Of a stretch of DNA of 64,000 nucleotides, positions 37,931 through 46,558 are shown one piece after another. The first letter of the stretch is position 1, and every line of letters begins with the position of its first letter. Under the pieces are notes generated by a model. The model made no database searches, had not been told where the DNA came from, and saw nothing but the letters and a program-made list of their open reading frames with translations. This DNA is from Pseudomonas sp. LFM046 (GTDB lineage Bacteria; Pseudomonadota; Gammaproteobacteria; Pseudomonadales; Pseudomonadaceae), in contig NZ_JYKO02000001.1 of NCBI RefSeq assembly GCF_000949385.2, forward strand, positions 1,822,620 through 1,886,619, in the 5' to 3' direction. The translations under genes were made by a program, and so were the position numbers.

Positions 37931-39217
37931 ATGGCGATCAATGTAGTTCGCAGTGCGGGCGTTTTCATGGGGGCCAACATGATAAGTGTTGGTATCCCCT
38001 TCCTGTTGCTGCCCATTCTTACCAGAGTTCTGGCGCCACATGACTATGGTTTGGTGGCGATGTTTTCGGTAATGCTCAGCATTTTCGTCGCGCTAACCGG
38101 ACTGAGCTTGAATGGTGCAATCAGTGTTCGCTTTCACCAGTTGGATTCGGTGACTCTCTCTCGGTACGTTGGTTGTTGCATTGCGATTTCAGTAGCAATT
38201 TTCCTAGTCCTATCAGCCTTCGGTTTCTTTTTTGGGAACTGGATGGCGCCGTTTATTGGGCTCCCGTCTCGATGGTTGGCGATTGTTCTTTTTCTGGCGC
38301 TATGCACAAATGTGATAAACATCAGGCTTGCTCTCTGGCAAGCTGGGGGGCACGCCGTCCCTTATGCGGTTTTCCAGGTTCTTCAAGCTGGCACCAATGC
38401 AGGGCTTTCTCTTCTGCTGGTTCTCGGGTTTGCGATGGCCGGGGAGGGGCGTGTGTTTGGCCAAGGCTTGGCCGTGGTGATTTTCGCTATCGTTGCGCTA
38501 CTGTCCTTGGTCATGTCCAAGGTGGTGACTTTTCCTCGGCACGGTGAAGGCCATCTGGCCGATTGCTTGCGATTTGGTGTACCGCTGCTACCGCACGCGC
38601 TAGGAGCGCTGGCTATCTCAACCGCCGACAGGTTCGTAATTACAAATATTTTGGGGGTGGAGTCCGCTGGGATTTACATGCTTGGACTTCAGCTGGGCTT
38701 GATGATTGGTCTTGTCAGTGATGCCTTTGTAAAGGTTTATGGGCCATGGCTGAATTCAAAGTTGAATAGTGGCGCAGATGAGGCTTCTGCAGAAATAGTC
38801 GGTGTCACTTATCTGGCATGGATAGCGTTTTTTGTTGTTTCAGTGCTGGCCTACTTTTTCCTGAATTTTGCCTTTTCATTTTTCTTCGGTTCGGGATTCC
38901 TTGGGGCCAAGGAACTCATGATCTGGTTCTTCCTCGGGCAGGCGTTCCAGGGGATGTATTTGTCTGTGGCTGGTTTTTTCTTTTTTACCGCTAGGACCTC
39001 GTTGGTTTCCGTTGCAACAGCGACCTCCGGTGGGGTGTCGATTGTTGGCTCTATTATCGGTTGCAAGTTTTTAGGCCTCGAAGGTGCTGCAATTTCTTAT
39101 TTTATTGCGCAGGTAGTGGCTTTCTGTATTGCGTGGGGTTTGTCCGTCCGGGTATGCAAAATGCCCTGGTTCGAATGGGGAACCATACGTGGTGCTCTTG
39201 CTAGGATAAGGGGTTAG
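37931..39217 (+). CDS. wzx: O-antigen flippase Wzx
   Basis: Polytopic inner-membrane protein of 428 residues with about twelve hydrophobic segments, MATE/PST polysaccharide flippase type. The N-terminus VVRSAGVFMGANMISVGIPF and the segment TADRFVITNILGVESAGIYM are typical of Wzx/RfbX-like proteins. It would transfer undecaprenyl-linked repeat units to the periplasm for Wzy. It lies 15 bases after wbpE. The next gene starts one base after its stop. Confidence 0.9.
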   Translation: MAINVVRSAGVFMGANMISVGIPFLLLPILTRVLAPHDYGLVAMFSVMLSIFVALTGLSLNGAISVRFHQLDSVTLSRYVGCCIAISVAIFLVLSAFGFFFGNWMAPFIGLPSRWLAIVLFLALCTNVINIRLALWQAGGHAVPYAVFQVLQAGTNAGLSLLLVLGFAMAGEGRVFGQGLAVVIFAIVALLSLVMSKVVTFPRHGEGHLADCLRFGVPLLPHALGALAISTADRFVITNILGVESAGIYMLGLQLGLMIGLVSDAFVKVYGPWLNSKLNSGADEASAEIVGVTYLAWIAFFVVSVLAYFFLNFAFSFFFGSGFLGAKELMIWFFLGQAFQGMYLSVAGFFFFTARTSLVSVATATSGGVSIVGSIIGCKFLGLEGAAISYFIAQVVAFCIAWGLSVRVCKMPWFEWGTIRGALARIRG

Positions 39218-39218
39218 T

Positions 39219-39728
39219 GTGAACAAAATCCTTGTTTGGTTTGTTTCAAGATTATTGAGTTTTCTTGCGAGTTCCTATTGGAAAATTAATTATTGGGTTT
39301 ATCGTCAGAGGTATGATGTTCATCATCGTTTCCGCTTCAATGGCAGATTGATTCAGCTATATGGTGAAGGGAAGATTGTAGCGGGAGAAGGTAGCTACAT
39401 TGGGGAACTATCGACAATTCAGGCCTCCAAAGGTGCGGTTGTCAGTATTGGTTGTGGGTGTCATGTGTCTCATAATGTCAGGATCTATACTCAATCAGCG
39501 CTTCCAGATTCGGATTTCTCCATAAAACCTGTTCCAAGTAAGGTTGGTGATGTGAAAATTGGTGACTATTGTTGGGTCGGAGCCAATGTGCTCATCAATC
39601 CTGGAGTTGAAATAGGCAGGAATTCGGTGGTCGGTGCGAACTCTGTTGTGACGAAGGATGTTCCGCCTGACGAGATATGGGGCGGTGTGCCTGCAAAGTT
39701 TATTCGGAAGAAGAATTATTCTTCTTGA
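39219..39728 (+). CDS. Hexapeptide-repeat acyltransferase
   Basis: A 169-residue left-handed beta-helix acyltransferase (WbbJ/serine acetyltransferase-like). The C-terminal part holds hexapeptide repeats (VGDVKIGDYCWVGANVLINP and GVEIGRNSVVGANSVVTKDV, then IWGGVPAKFIRKK, the common LbH ending), and the N-terminus is hydrophobic/amphipathic. GTG start one base after the wzx stop, behind AAGGGG. It could O- or N-acetylate a repeat-unit sugar; an alternative is that it supplies LegH activity, but a NeuD-type gene downstream is the better candidate. Confidence 0.8.
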   Translation: MNKILVWFVSRLLSFLASSYWKINYWVYRQRYDVHHRFRFNGRLIQLYGEGKIVAGEGSYIGELSTIQASKGAVVSIGCGCHVSHNVRIYTQSALPDSDFSIKPVPSKVGDVKIGDYCWVGANVLINPGVEIGRNSVVGANSVVTKDVPPDEIWGGVPAKFIRKKNYSS

Positions 39729-39745
39729 GGTTTTAAGGAGGGGAT

Positions 39746-40723
39746 GTGAAGGCTTTAGTTACAGGCGCTGACGGTTTTATTGGGTCTCATTTGGTCGAGT
39801 TACTGGTCAGGGAGGGGTTTCAAGTCAAGGCGCTTTCCCAGTACAACTCCTTCAATTACTGGGGGTGGTTGGAAGATGTGAATTGCCTTTCCGAAATCGA
39901 GGTTTTGAACGGCGATGTCCGAGATCCTCACTACTGCAAGCACATCACTAAAGATGTGGATGTGGTTTTCCACCTGGCTGCGCTCATAGCTATCCCGTAC
40001 TCCTATGTGGCTCCGGATAGCTACGTTGATACCAATGTCAAAGGTACTCTCAATATTTGTCAGGCAGCACTTGATAACGGAGTCGGGAGAATAATTCACA
40101 CTTCTACCAGTGAGGTTTACGGAACCGCTCAGTATGTTCCTATTGACGAGAACCATCCGCTTCAGCCGCAGTCGCCCTACAGTGCTTCCAAAATTGGCGC
40201 TGACGCAATGGCGATGAGTTTCTTCAATGCTTTCGACCTGCCGCTCACAATCGCTCGCCCGTTCAATACTTACGGCCCGCGCCAGTCCGCTCGAGCGGTG
40301 ATTCCGACCATCATCACGCAGATTGCCAATGGCAAGAAGCAGATCAAGCTTGGTGATGTCACGCCGACTAGGGACTTCAACTATGTCGCTGACACCTGCA
40401 AGGGATTCCTGCAACTGGCCAAGTGCGATAGTGCAATTGGTGAGACGGTGAATATCGGGTCAAATTTTGAGATTTCCGTCGGGGATACGCTTGAGTTGAT
40501 TCGGGAACTGATGGGTAGTGATGTCGAGTTCCTCGTGGAAGACCAGCGGATCCGTCCGGAAAAGTCCGAAGTGTTCCGGCTCTGGTGCGACAACACCAAA
40601 ATCAAGTCCTTGACGGGGTTCGAGCCAGAATATTCGATTCGGGAGGGCCTACGGCGTACCATTGAATGGTTCAGTGAGCCGCGGAACCTCGCCAAGTATA
40701 AAGCCGATATCTACAACGTATGA
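39746..40723 (+). CDS. legB: LegB, GDP/UDP-GlcNAc 4,6-dehydratase
   Basis: Extended SDR of 325 residues: GXXGXXG site VTGADGFIGSHLVELLVREG, substrate region TSTSEVYGTAQYVPIDENHP and catalytic Tyr/Lys in SPYSASKIGADAMAMSFFNA, then RPFNTYGPRQSARAVIPTII. This matches LegB/NeuB-associated 4,6-dehydratases, and LegC, LegG and LegI follow directly. It begins the legionaminic acid branch. Start is a GTG behind a strong AAGGAGGGG; an out-of-frame ATG immediately followed by TGA overlaps it (ATGTGA at 39744), which may modulate initiation. Confidence 0.9.
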   Translation: MKALVTGADGFIGSHLVELLVREGFQVKALSQYNSFNYWGWLEDVNCLSEIEVLNGDVRDPHYCKHITKDVDVVFHLAALIAIPYSYVAPDSYVDTNVKGTLNICQAALDNGVGRIIHTSTSEVYGTAQYVPIDENHPLQPQSPYSASKIGADAMAMSFFNAFDLPLTIARPFNTYGPRQSARAVIPTIITQIANGKKQIKLGDVTPTRDFNYVADTCKGFLQLAKCDSAIGETVNIGSNFEISVGDTLELIRELMGSDVEFLVEDQRIRPEKSEVFRLWCDNTKIKSLTGFEPEYSIREGLRRTIEWFSEPRNLAKYKADIYNV

Positions 40724-40731
40724 GGGATATT

Positions 40732-41883
40732 ATGTTCGACTCTCTTATTCAGTTCGTTCGTGATTTCTATCGTACGAGTGAGTTCATTCCACTTCACGCG
40801 CCGGTCTTCAGGGGGAGCGAGCGTAAGTTCGTGGTTGAATCCATAGAGTCGACATTTGTCTCGAGCGTCGGTGCTTTCGTGGAGCGCTTCGAGCAGCAGA
40901 TGGTGGATTACACCGGAAGCCCCCGAGCCATCGCTACGGTCAATGGAACTGCAGCGCTGCACGTGGCGCTGCAACTGGCCGGCGTCAGTTCGGGCGATCT
41001 GGTGATCACTCAGCCTCTGACTTTCGTGGCGACCTGCAATGCAATTGCGTATTGCGGCGCGGAGCCGGTTTTCGTCGATGTGGATCGCGAGACCCTGGGG
41101 CTCTCACCGGCTGCGTTGGAGGCATGGCTCGAAGAACATGCACACGTAGATGGCGATGGTGTATGCCGTCTGAAGGATGGGTCTCGGGTCGTACGTGCCT
41201 GCCTTCCGATGCATACTTTTGGTCATCCGGCTGATCTGGATGGCTTGCTTGCGATTTGCCAACGCTGGTCGCTGGCGCTCGTGGAGGACGCAGCGGAGTC
41301 CCTTGGCAGCCTGTACAAAGGTAGGCACACCGGAACCTTCGGTCTGCTCGGAATTCTGAGTTTCAACGGAAACAAGATCATTACCACCGGCGGCGGAGGC
41401 ATGATACTGGCTGGCGAAGAACTTGGTGCGCGCGCAAAGCATCTCACCACGACAGCCAAGAAGCCGCATCCCTTTGAATATGTACACGATGAAATCGGCT
41501 ACAACTACAGGTTGCCTAACATCAATGCTGCATTGGGGTGCGCGCAAATGCTGCAGTTGGATGCGTTCATTGATGCCAAGCGCGCGTTGGCATCGCGATA
41601 CGCGGAGTTTTTCAGCGGATCGGATATCGAATTGATCCAGGAACCGGTTGGCTGCCGCTCCAACTACTGGCTCAACGCTGTCGTTTGCGAAGGGCGCGAG
41701 CAACGTGATGCCTTGCTCAAGGCCACCAATGAAAACGGTGTCATGAGTCGTCCCATATGGCAGTTGATGAGCCATTTGCCTAGCTTCTCCCACTGTCGTC
41801 GAGGAGATCTCGCAAATTCCGAATGGTTGGAGGCGCGAGTAGTCAACCTGCCCAGCAGCGTTCCCCAGGAGCCCTTGGCGTGA
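40732..41883 (+). CDS. legC: LegC, 4-amino-sugar-forming aminotransferase
   Basis: PLP aminotransferase of the DegT family, 383 residues. PLP Lys is near residue 215 in GILSFNGNKIITTGGGGMIL, and VNGTAALHVALQLAGVSSGD and ALVEDAAESLGSLYKGRHTG precede it. The N-terminus MFDSLIQFVRDFYRTSEFIP matches the LegC pattern. Start chosen at 40732 behind GAGGG; an upstream ATG at 40720 overlaps the legB stop (ATGA) but has no ribosome site. It would transfer an amino group to the 4-keto-6-deoxy sugar from LegB. Confidence 0.9.
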   Translation: MFDSLIQFVRDFYRTSEFIPLHAPVFRGSERKFVVESIESTFVSSVGAFVERFEQQMVDYTGSPRAIATVNGTAALHVALQLAGVSSGDLVITQPLTFVATCNAIAYCGAEPVFVDVDRETLGLSPAALEAWLEEHAHVDGDGVCRLKDGSRVVRACLPMHTFGHPADLDGLLAICQRWSLALVEDAAESLGSLYKGRHTGTFGLLGILSFNGNKIITTGGGGMILAGEELGARAKHLTTTAKKPHPFEYVHDEIGYNYRLPNINAALGCAQMLQLDAFIDAKRALASRYAEFFSGSDIELIQEPVGCRSNYWLNAVVCEGREQRDALLKATNENGVMSRPIWQLMSHLPSFSHCRRGDLANSEWLEARVVNLPSSVPQEPLA

Positions 41884-43049
41884 AACGCAGGATTGCCGTT
41901 TTTACCGGTACTCGGGCGGAGTATGGGCTTCTCTACTGGCTGATGTCGGATATCAACCAGCGGCCGGATCTGGATCTTCAACTGATTGTCAGCGGCATGC
42001 ACCTCTCTCCGGAGTTCGGCGAGACATGGCGCGCGATAGAGGCAGATGGATTCCGGATCGACGCAAAGGTTGAAATGCTGCTGTCTTCGGACTCCGACGT
42101 TGGCGTTGTTAAGTCCATGGGCATCGGAGTTCTTGGATTCGCGGAGGCGTTAGATCGGCTGCGCCCGGATGTGCTGGTTGTCCTGGGGGACAGGTTCGAG
42201 GCCCTTGCGATCGTACAGGCAGCGCTAGTTATGAAAGTCCCCGTCGCACATCTGCATGGCGGCGAAATCACCGAGGGAGCATATGACGATGCCATCCGCC
42301 ATGCGATAACCAAGATGTCGCATCTACATTTTGTAGCAACGAAGGTTTATAGGCATCGGGTCATACAGATGGGGGAATCCCCGGAGCGCGTGTTCAATGT
42401 AGGCGCGGTCGGGCTTGATCATTTGCGTCGCAGTGCTCGGATGGATGTCGCGGAGTTGTCTGCGAGCCTGGGGTTTGCTCTGAAGCAGCCGTTCTTTCTT
42501 GTGACCTATCACCCTGTCACATTGATGGAAGAACCGCCTCGGCAGAGTTTCGAAGCGTTGCTTGCTGCACTTGACGCGTTTCCAACGCATCAGATCATTC
42601 TGACTTACCCGAACGCAGACAATGGCGGTCGCGCGATCATCCCTTTGCTGGAAGAGTACGCTAGGAAGCGGCCTGAGCGAGTCCTTGCCATTCCCTCCCT
42701 TGGATACAAACGCTATCTAAGCGCCGTATCCGCCTCTGCGGCAGTCATTGGGAACTCGTCCAGCGGAATTATCGAGGTCCCGGCATTTGCTGTACCCACG
42801 GTAAACATCGGCGCGCGCCAGAAGGGGCGCCTGGCATCGGCTTCGGTCATTCACTGCGAGCCTTCGCAGGATGAAATCACCGACAGCATTCGCAAGGCGC
42901 TCTCTGAAGAGTTCAGAGACGCCTGCAAGGGGTTTACCAATCCTTATGGCGAAGGAAACGCCTCGAAGTCGATAGTAGACGTTCTGGCCAACTTCAATAT
43001 CTCGGGTGTCAAGACGTTTTATGACATTGATCAACAAGAATTGGTGTGA
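41880..43049 (+). CDS. legG: LegG, hydrolysing sugar-nucleotide 2-epimerase
   Basis: NeuC-like hydrolysing epimerase of 389 residues: RRIAVFTGTRAEYGLLYWLM, LVVLGDRFEALAIVQAALVM, HLHGGEITEGAYDDAIRHAI and VIGNSSSGIIEVPAFAVPTV. It converts the di-N-acetylated GDP/UDP sugar to a free 2-epimer (2,4-diacetamido-2,4,6-trideoxymannose). The GTG at 41880 overlaps the legC stop (GTGA), the typical coupling arrangement here; the longer upstream open frame lies inside legC. This product feeds LegI. Confidence 0.92.
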   Translation: MKRRIAVFTGTRAEYGLLYWLMSDINQRPDLDLQLIVSGMHLSPEFGETWRAIEADGFRIDAKVEMLLSSDSDVGVVKSMGIGVLGFAEALDRLRPDVLVVLGDRFEALAIVQAALVMKVPVAHLHGGEITEGAYDDAIRHAITKMSHLHFVATKVYRHRVIQMGESPERVFNVGAVGLDHLRRSARMDVAELSASLGFALKQPFFLVTYHPVTLMEEPPRQSFEALLAALDAFPTHQIILTYPNADNGGRAIIPLLEEYARKRPERVLAIPSLGYKRYLSAVSASAAVIGNSSSGIIEVPAFAVPTVNIGARQKGRLASASVIHCEPSQDEITDSIRKALSEEFRDACKGFTNPYGEGNASKSIVDVLANFNISGVKTFYDIDQQELV

Positions 43050-43050
43050 G

Positions 43051-44124
43051 ATGGACAAGGTCTACATCATTGCTGAAGCCGGTGTGAACCATAACGGTGA
43101 ACGTGAGCTCGCCTTTGCCTTGGTCGATGCAGCTGCTGCCGCTGGTGCGGACGCGGTGAAGTTCCAGACCTTCGATGCTGAACGGCTGGCTTCCCGCAAT
43201 GCGCCCAAAGCAGCCTACCAGAAAGCGAGCACGGACGCGCAAGAAAGCCAGCTCGCCATGTTGAAGAAGCTCGAGCTGCCTAGGGCTTGGCACTCTGAGT
43301 TGCAGGCGTATGCGGCAAGCAGGAGTATCGAGTTCCTGTCGACAGCGTTCGATAGTCAAAGCCTCGAGTTTCTTGTCGGAATGAACCTTCCTCTGTTCAA
43401 GGTGCCATCGGGCGAGCTGACGAATGGGCCGCTTTTGTGGCAATTCGCTAAAACGGGTAAGCCTTTGGTCGTTTCGACCGGAATGGCTACGCTGGCCGAG
43501 GTGGAACAGGGGCTGGCAATTATCGCCCATGCGCTGCGTTTCGACCGGCAGCCCAACGGCATGGAAGAAGTCTGGCGAAACTGGGCTGATTCCGAGGCGC
43601 GAGCGCGTCTGAATGGGCATGTCACGCTGCTCCACTGTACCTCTCAGTACCCTACGCCCTTTGAAGAAGTGAACTTGCGTGCAATGGACACGCTGGCATC
43701 GGCCTTTGGTCTGGATGTCGGATATTCCGACCACACCCAGGGATGCCTAATTCCTTTGGCCGCAGTCGCGAGAGGCGCGAGGCTGGTCGAGAAGCACTTC
43801 ACGCTGGATAGAAGCATGGCGGGCCCCGATCACGCGGCCTCCCTCGAGCCCGCAGAGCTGGCGAGGATGGTGTCGGACATCCGCAGTCTTGAACTGGCGA
43901 TGGGGAATGGCCAGAAGGCGCCGCAACCCAGCGAGTGGGATACGCGCATCGCTGCGCGTCAGCAGGTCCTTGCGGCTCGCGATATCGAATGTGGCGCGAC
44001 CCTGTGTCTGGATGACTTCACCACCGCTCGTTGTGGGGGAGGGTTGGCCCCTACCGCTATCTGGGATCTCGTTGGTCGCCAGGCGGTTCGCAGCTATCGC
44101 TGCGGCGAGAGAATTGATTCGTGA
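43051..44124 (+). CDS. legI: LegI, N,N'-diacetyllegionaminate synthase
   Basis: NeuB-family synthase of 357 residues that condenses the 2-epimer with phosphoenolpyruvate. Signature segments: YIIAEAGVNHNGERELAFAL at the N-terminus, FQTFDAERLA, VGYSDHTQGCLIPLAAVARG and VEKHFTLDRSMAGPDHAASL, and a C-terminal SAF antifreeze-like domain with IECGATLCLDDFTTARCGGG. ATG at 43051 lies one base after legG. NeuB proteins make sialic, legionaminic or pseudaminic acid; the LegB/LegC/LegG neighbours point to legionaminic acid. Confidence 0.92.
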   Translation: MDKVYIIAEAGVNHNGERELAFALVDAAAAAGADAVKFQTFDAERLASRNAPKAAYQKASTDAQESQLAMLKKLELPRAWHSELQAYAASRSIEFLSTAFDSQSLEFLVGMNLPLFKVPSGELTNGPLLWQFAKTGKPLVVSTGMATLAEVEQGLAIIAHALRFDRQPNGMEEVWRNWADSEARARLNGHVTLLHCTSQYPTPFEEVNLRAMDTLASAFGLDVGYSDHTQGCLIPLAAVARGARLVEKHFTLDRSMAGPDHAASLEPAELARMVSDIRSLELAMGNGQKAPQPSEWDTRIAARQQVLAARDIECGATLCLDDFTTARCGGGLAPTAIWDLVGRQAVRSYRCGERIDS

Positions 44125-44792
44125 CCATGATTGATGTCGCGACATTGCCCTCGCTCGTCATATTGGGGGCAGGAGGACACGCTAAGGTGCTTCTGGGGCT
44201 TCTTCGTGACCTGGGAGCGAACATCGCCGGCGTGTGCGATCCGCAGTTGGCGTCGCAAGGCCTGCGAGAATGGCGTGGTTTGCCTGTTCTGGGAGGGGAC
44301 AATGTGCTGGAGGCTCTAGATCCTGCAGGTGTTGCGTTGGTTAATGGAGTGGGTCAGGTTGTCGGTGGCAGAGCGCGGCAGCGGATATTCGAGTTGTGGC
44401 ATGCAAGAGGCTTCGATTTCCCGACATTGATACATCCATTTGCCTGGGTCGACCTCAGCGTCCAACTGGCACCAGGCGTACAGGTGATGGCTGGTGCGGT
44501 GATTCAGGCTGATGTCCGGATAGGTGCAAACTCGATTGTCAATACAAAGGCAAGTATCGATCATGACTGTGTTGTCGGTCATGACGTTCACATCGCGCCA
44601 GGAGCAACCGTTTGCGGCGGTGTAAGGGTCGCTGATCAGGCATTTGTCGCCAGCGGCGCTACTGTAATTCAGGGGCTTCTGATTGGAGAGGGAGCGGTGG
44701 TTGGCGCGGGTACGACGCTGACGAAGGATCTGGCAGCCGGTCTGATTTCGTTCGGGCCAGGAAGGATCAGGCCTTTGAGGTCTGATAGATAA
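44121..44792 (+). CDS. legH: NeuD-type acetyltransferase, candidate LegH
   Basis: Sialic-acid-type O/N-acetyltransferase of 223 residues with an N-terminal Rossmann-like PglD_N domain (LVILGAGGHAKVLLGLLRDL) and a C-terminal beta-helix (QADVRIGANSIVNTKASIDH and GVRVADQAFVASGATVIQGL). In legionaminic acid pathways the 4-amino group is N-acetylated by a PglD/NeuD-like enzyme, and this is the only such gene in the cassette, so I assign LegH with moderate certainty. The GTG at 44121 overlaps the legI stop; an ATG at 44127 is an alternative. Confidence 0.75.
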   Translation: MTMIDVATLPSLVILGAGGHAKVLLGLLRDLGANIAGVCDPQLASQGLREWRGLPVLGGDNVLEALDPAGVALVNGVGQVVGGRARQRIFELWHARGFDFPTLIHPFAWVDLSVQLAPGVQVMAGAVIQADVRIGANSIVNTKASIDHDCVVGHDVHIAPGATVCGGVRVADQAFVASGATVIQGLLIGEGAVVGAGTTLTKDLAAGLISFGPGRIRPLRSDR

Positions 44793-44811
44793 TTATTTGG
44801 AAGGTTCGTTG

Positions 44812-45867
44812 ATGAAAGCTTGGGAGTCTGCACTGATAGGTCCGCAAACCACTATCGAGGAAGCAATCGCCGTTCTCGATAAAGGAGGGCTGCGGATCGT
44901 GGTGGTGGTCGATGAGCAGCGACGACTACTGGGCACCATCACTGATGGAGATGTCCGTCGTGCATTGTTGAGGCATGTGCCACTGAACTGCAGTGCCAGC
45001 GAGATTATGTGTTCGACACCGCTGATGGCTACGCGGGACTGGAGCAAGACCCGAATCCTTGCTGCAATGGAAACTCATCAGTTGCTTCATCTTCCTGTCG
45101 TTGACGCAGGCAAGCGTATCGTCGGCCTGGAAACCCTTCATGGCCTGCTGAACAAGAAGATCAAGGACAATCCCGTATTCCTGATGGCAGGTGGTTTCGG
45201 CTCGCGCTTGCGTCCCCTTACGCAGAACTGCCCGAAGCCATTGCTTTGCGTTGGCGGGAAACCGATTCTGGAGTTGATCCTGGAAAGCTTCATCAGCGCG
45301 GGTTTTCACCGCTTCTTCGTCTCGACGCACTACATGCCCGAAATGATCCGAGAGCATTTCGGGGACGGCAGCCGGTGGGGCGTAAGTATTCGCTACGTTC
45401 ACGAGGACGTCCCTTTGGGAACTGGGGGGGCGCTGGGGTTGCTACCTCGTGAAGAGATCGACCTTCCTCTGTTCATGATGAATGGCGACCTGCTGACTAC
45501 GTTGAATTTCCAAAAGCTCCTCGAATTTCATGAAGAGCACTCTCCGGTGGCCACCATGTGCGTGCGCGAGTATGAGCACTGCGTACCGTACGGCGTCATC
45601 CAGAGTGAAGGGCACAAGATTGTTTCAATGGTCGAAAAACCGACCCACAGGTTTTTCATCAATGCCGGGATCTACGTCCTTTCTCCAGAGCTGGTAAAAA
45701 GTGTGTCTCCGGGCACTCGAGTCGACATGCCGACGTTGCTGGAGCAACAGATTGGCGTTGGGCGGGATGTCAACAGCTTCCCTGTCTACGAGTACTGGTT
45801 GGACATCGGAAGAATGGAAGACTTCCAGCGTGCGCAGACAGACGTGGGTCAATTGTTCAATGAGTGA
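44812..45867 (+). CDS. ptmE: PtmE-like CBS-domain nucleotidyltransferase
   Basis: A 351-residue protein with an N-terminal CBS pair (ITDGDVRRALLRHVPLNCSA and LHLPVVDAGKRIVGLETLHG) followed by a sugar nucleotidyltransferase domain (VFLMAGGFGSRLRPLTQNCP, KPLLCVGGKPILELILESFI, LFMMNGDLLTTLNFQKLLEF). The architecture matches Campylobacter PtmE, the glucosamine-1-phosphate guanylyltransferase that supplies the GDP-activated precursor for the legionaminic acid route. ATG at 44812 behind TGGAAGG; TTG at 44797 is less likely. Confidence 0.85.
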   Translation: MKAWESALIGPQTTIEEAIAVLDKGGLRIVVVVDEQRRLLGTITDGDVRRALLRHVPLNCSASEIMCSTPLMATRDWSKTRILAAMETHQLLHLPVVDAGKRIVGLETLHGLLNKKIKDNPVFLMAGGFGSRLRPLTQNCPKPLLCVGGKPILELILESFISAGFHRFFVSTHYMPEMIREHFGDGSRWGVSIRYVHEDVPLGTGGALGLLPREEIDLPLFMMNGDLLTTLNFQKLLEFHEEHSPVATMCVREYEHCVPYGVIQSEGHKIVSMVEKPTHRFFINAGIYVLSPELVKSVSPGTRVDMPTLLEQQIGVGRDVNSFPVYEYWLDIGRMEDFQRAQTDVGQLFNE

Positions 45868-46558
45868 CCAGGTCGATATTCTGGCTGTCATACCCGCCAG
45901 GGCCGGAAGTAAACGCCTACCCGGCAAGAATGTCATGCCGCTCAACGGCAAGCCTTTGGTCCGGTGGACGTTGGAGGCGGCTATCCAGAGTCAGGTGATC
46001 GACAGGATAGTCGTAAGCAGCGATGACTCCCGGGTACTTGACGAGGCTAGCGCCCTAGGAGTCAGAGGTATTGAACGCCCTGCTGAACTGGCAAGTGATA
46101 CGGCGTCGACTTTTGACGTGCTGATGCATGTGCTGGATACCTTGGCTGCCGAACAGGTCTTCCCTAGGCGGCTAATGCTCCTGCAACCCACCTCGCCTCT
46201 TCGGGATTCGACCGAGATCGCGCGCGCTGTGACTGAAATGGATGAGTCGGATGCTGACAGCGTGGTCAGTGTTTGTCCCTGCGAGCATTCGCCGTTATGG
46301 TCAAACACTTTGGGTCCACAAGGGCAGATGGACGATTTTCTTCGTGAAGAACTACGGAATATTCGTAGTCAGGATCTTCCCACCTACTATCGGCTGAACG
46401 GTGCGCTCTACCTGGCAGATACCGAGAGGTTCATCGGATCCAGAGGTTTCTTCATGCCTAATAGCCGGGCGCATGTAATGCCCGTTGAAAAGTCTATCGA
46501 TATAGATACCTGGGTAGATTTCAAGTTGTGCGAACTCCTGCTTGAACAGAATAGATGA
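45860..46558 (+). CDS. legF: LegF, CMP-legionaminate cytidylyltransferase
   Basis: NeuA-type CTP transferase, 232 residues: LAVIPARAGSKRLPGKNVMP at the N-terminus, LLQPTSPLRDSTEIARAVTE in the middle and DIDTWVDFKLCELLLEQNR at the end. It activates the nonulosonic acid to its CMP form for the glycosyltransferase. ATG at 45860 overlaps the ptmE stop by 8 bases; the longer open frame upstream lies in ptmE. With the preceding seven genes it completes the pathway from a GDP-amino sugar to a CMP-nonulosonate. A glycosyltransferase-like gene overlaps its end. Confidence 0.92.
   Translation: MSDQVDILAVIPARAGSKRLPGKNVMPLNGKPLVRWTLEAAIQSQVIDRIVVSSDDSRVLDEASALGVRGIERPAELASDTASTFDVLMHVLDTLAAEQVFPRRLMLLQPTSPLRDSTEIARAVTEMDESDADSVVSVCPCEHSPLWSNTLGPQGQMDDFLREELRNIRSQDLPTYYRLNGALYLADTERFIGSRGFFMPNSRAHVMPVEKSIDIDTWVDFKLCELLLEQNR

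Noticed and set aside
39219-39728. Acyltransferase as the LegH of the pathway
   Set aside because: It resembles WbbJ/serine O-acetyltransferase proteins, and the NeuD/PglD-type gene at 44121 lies inside the leg run, so I kept it as an unspecified acyltransferase.
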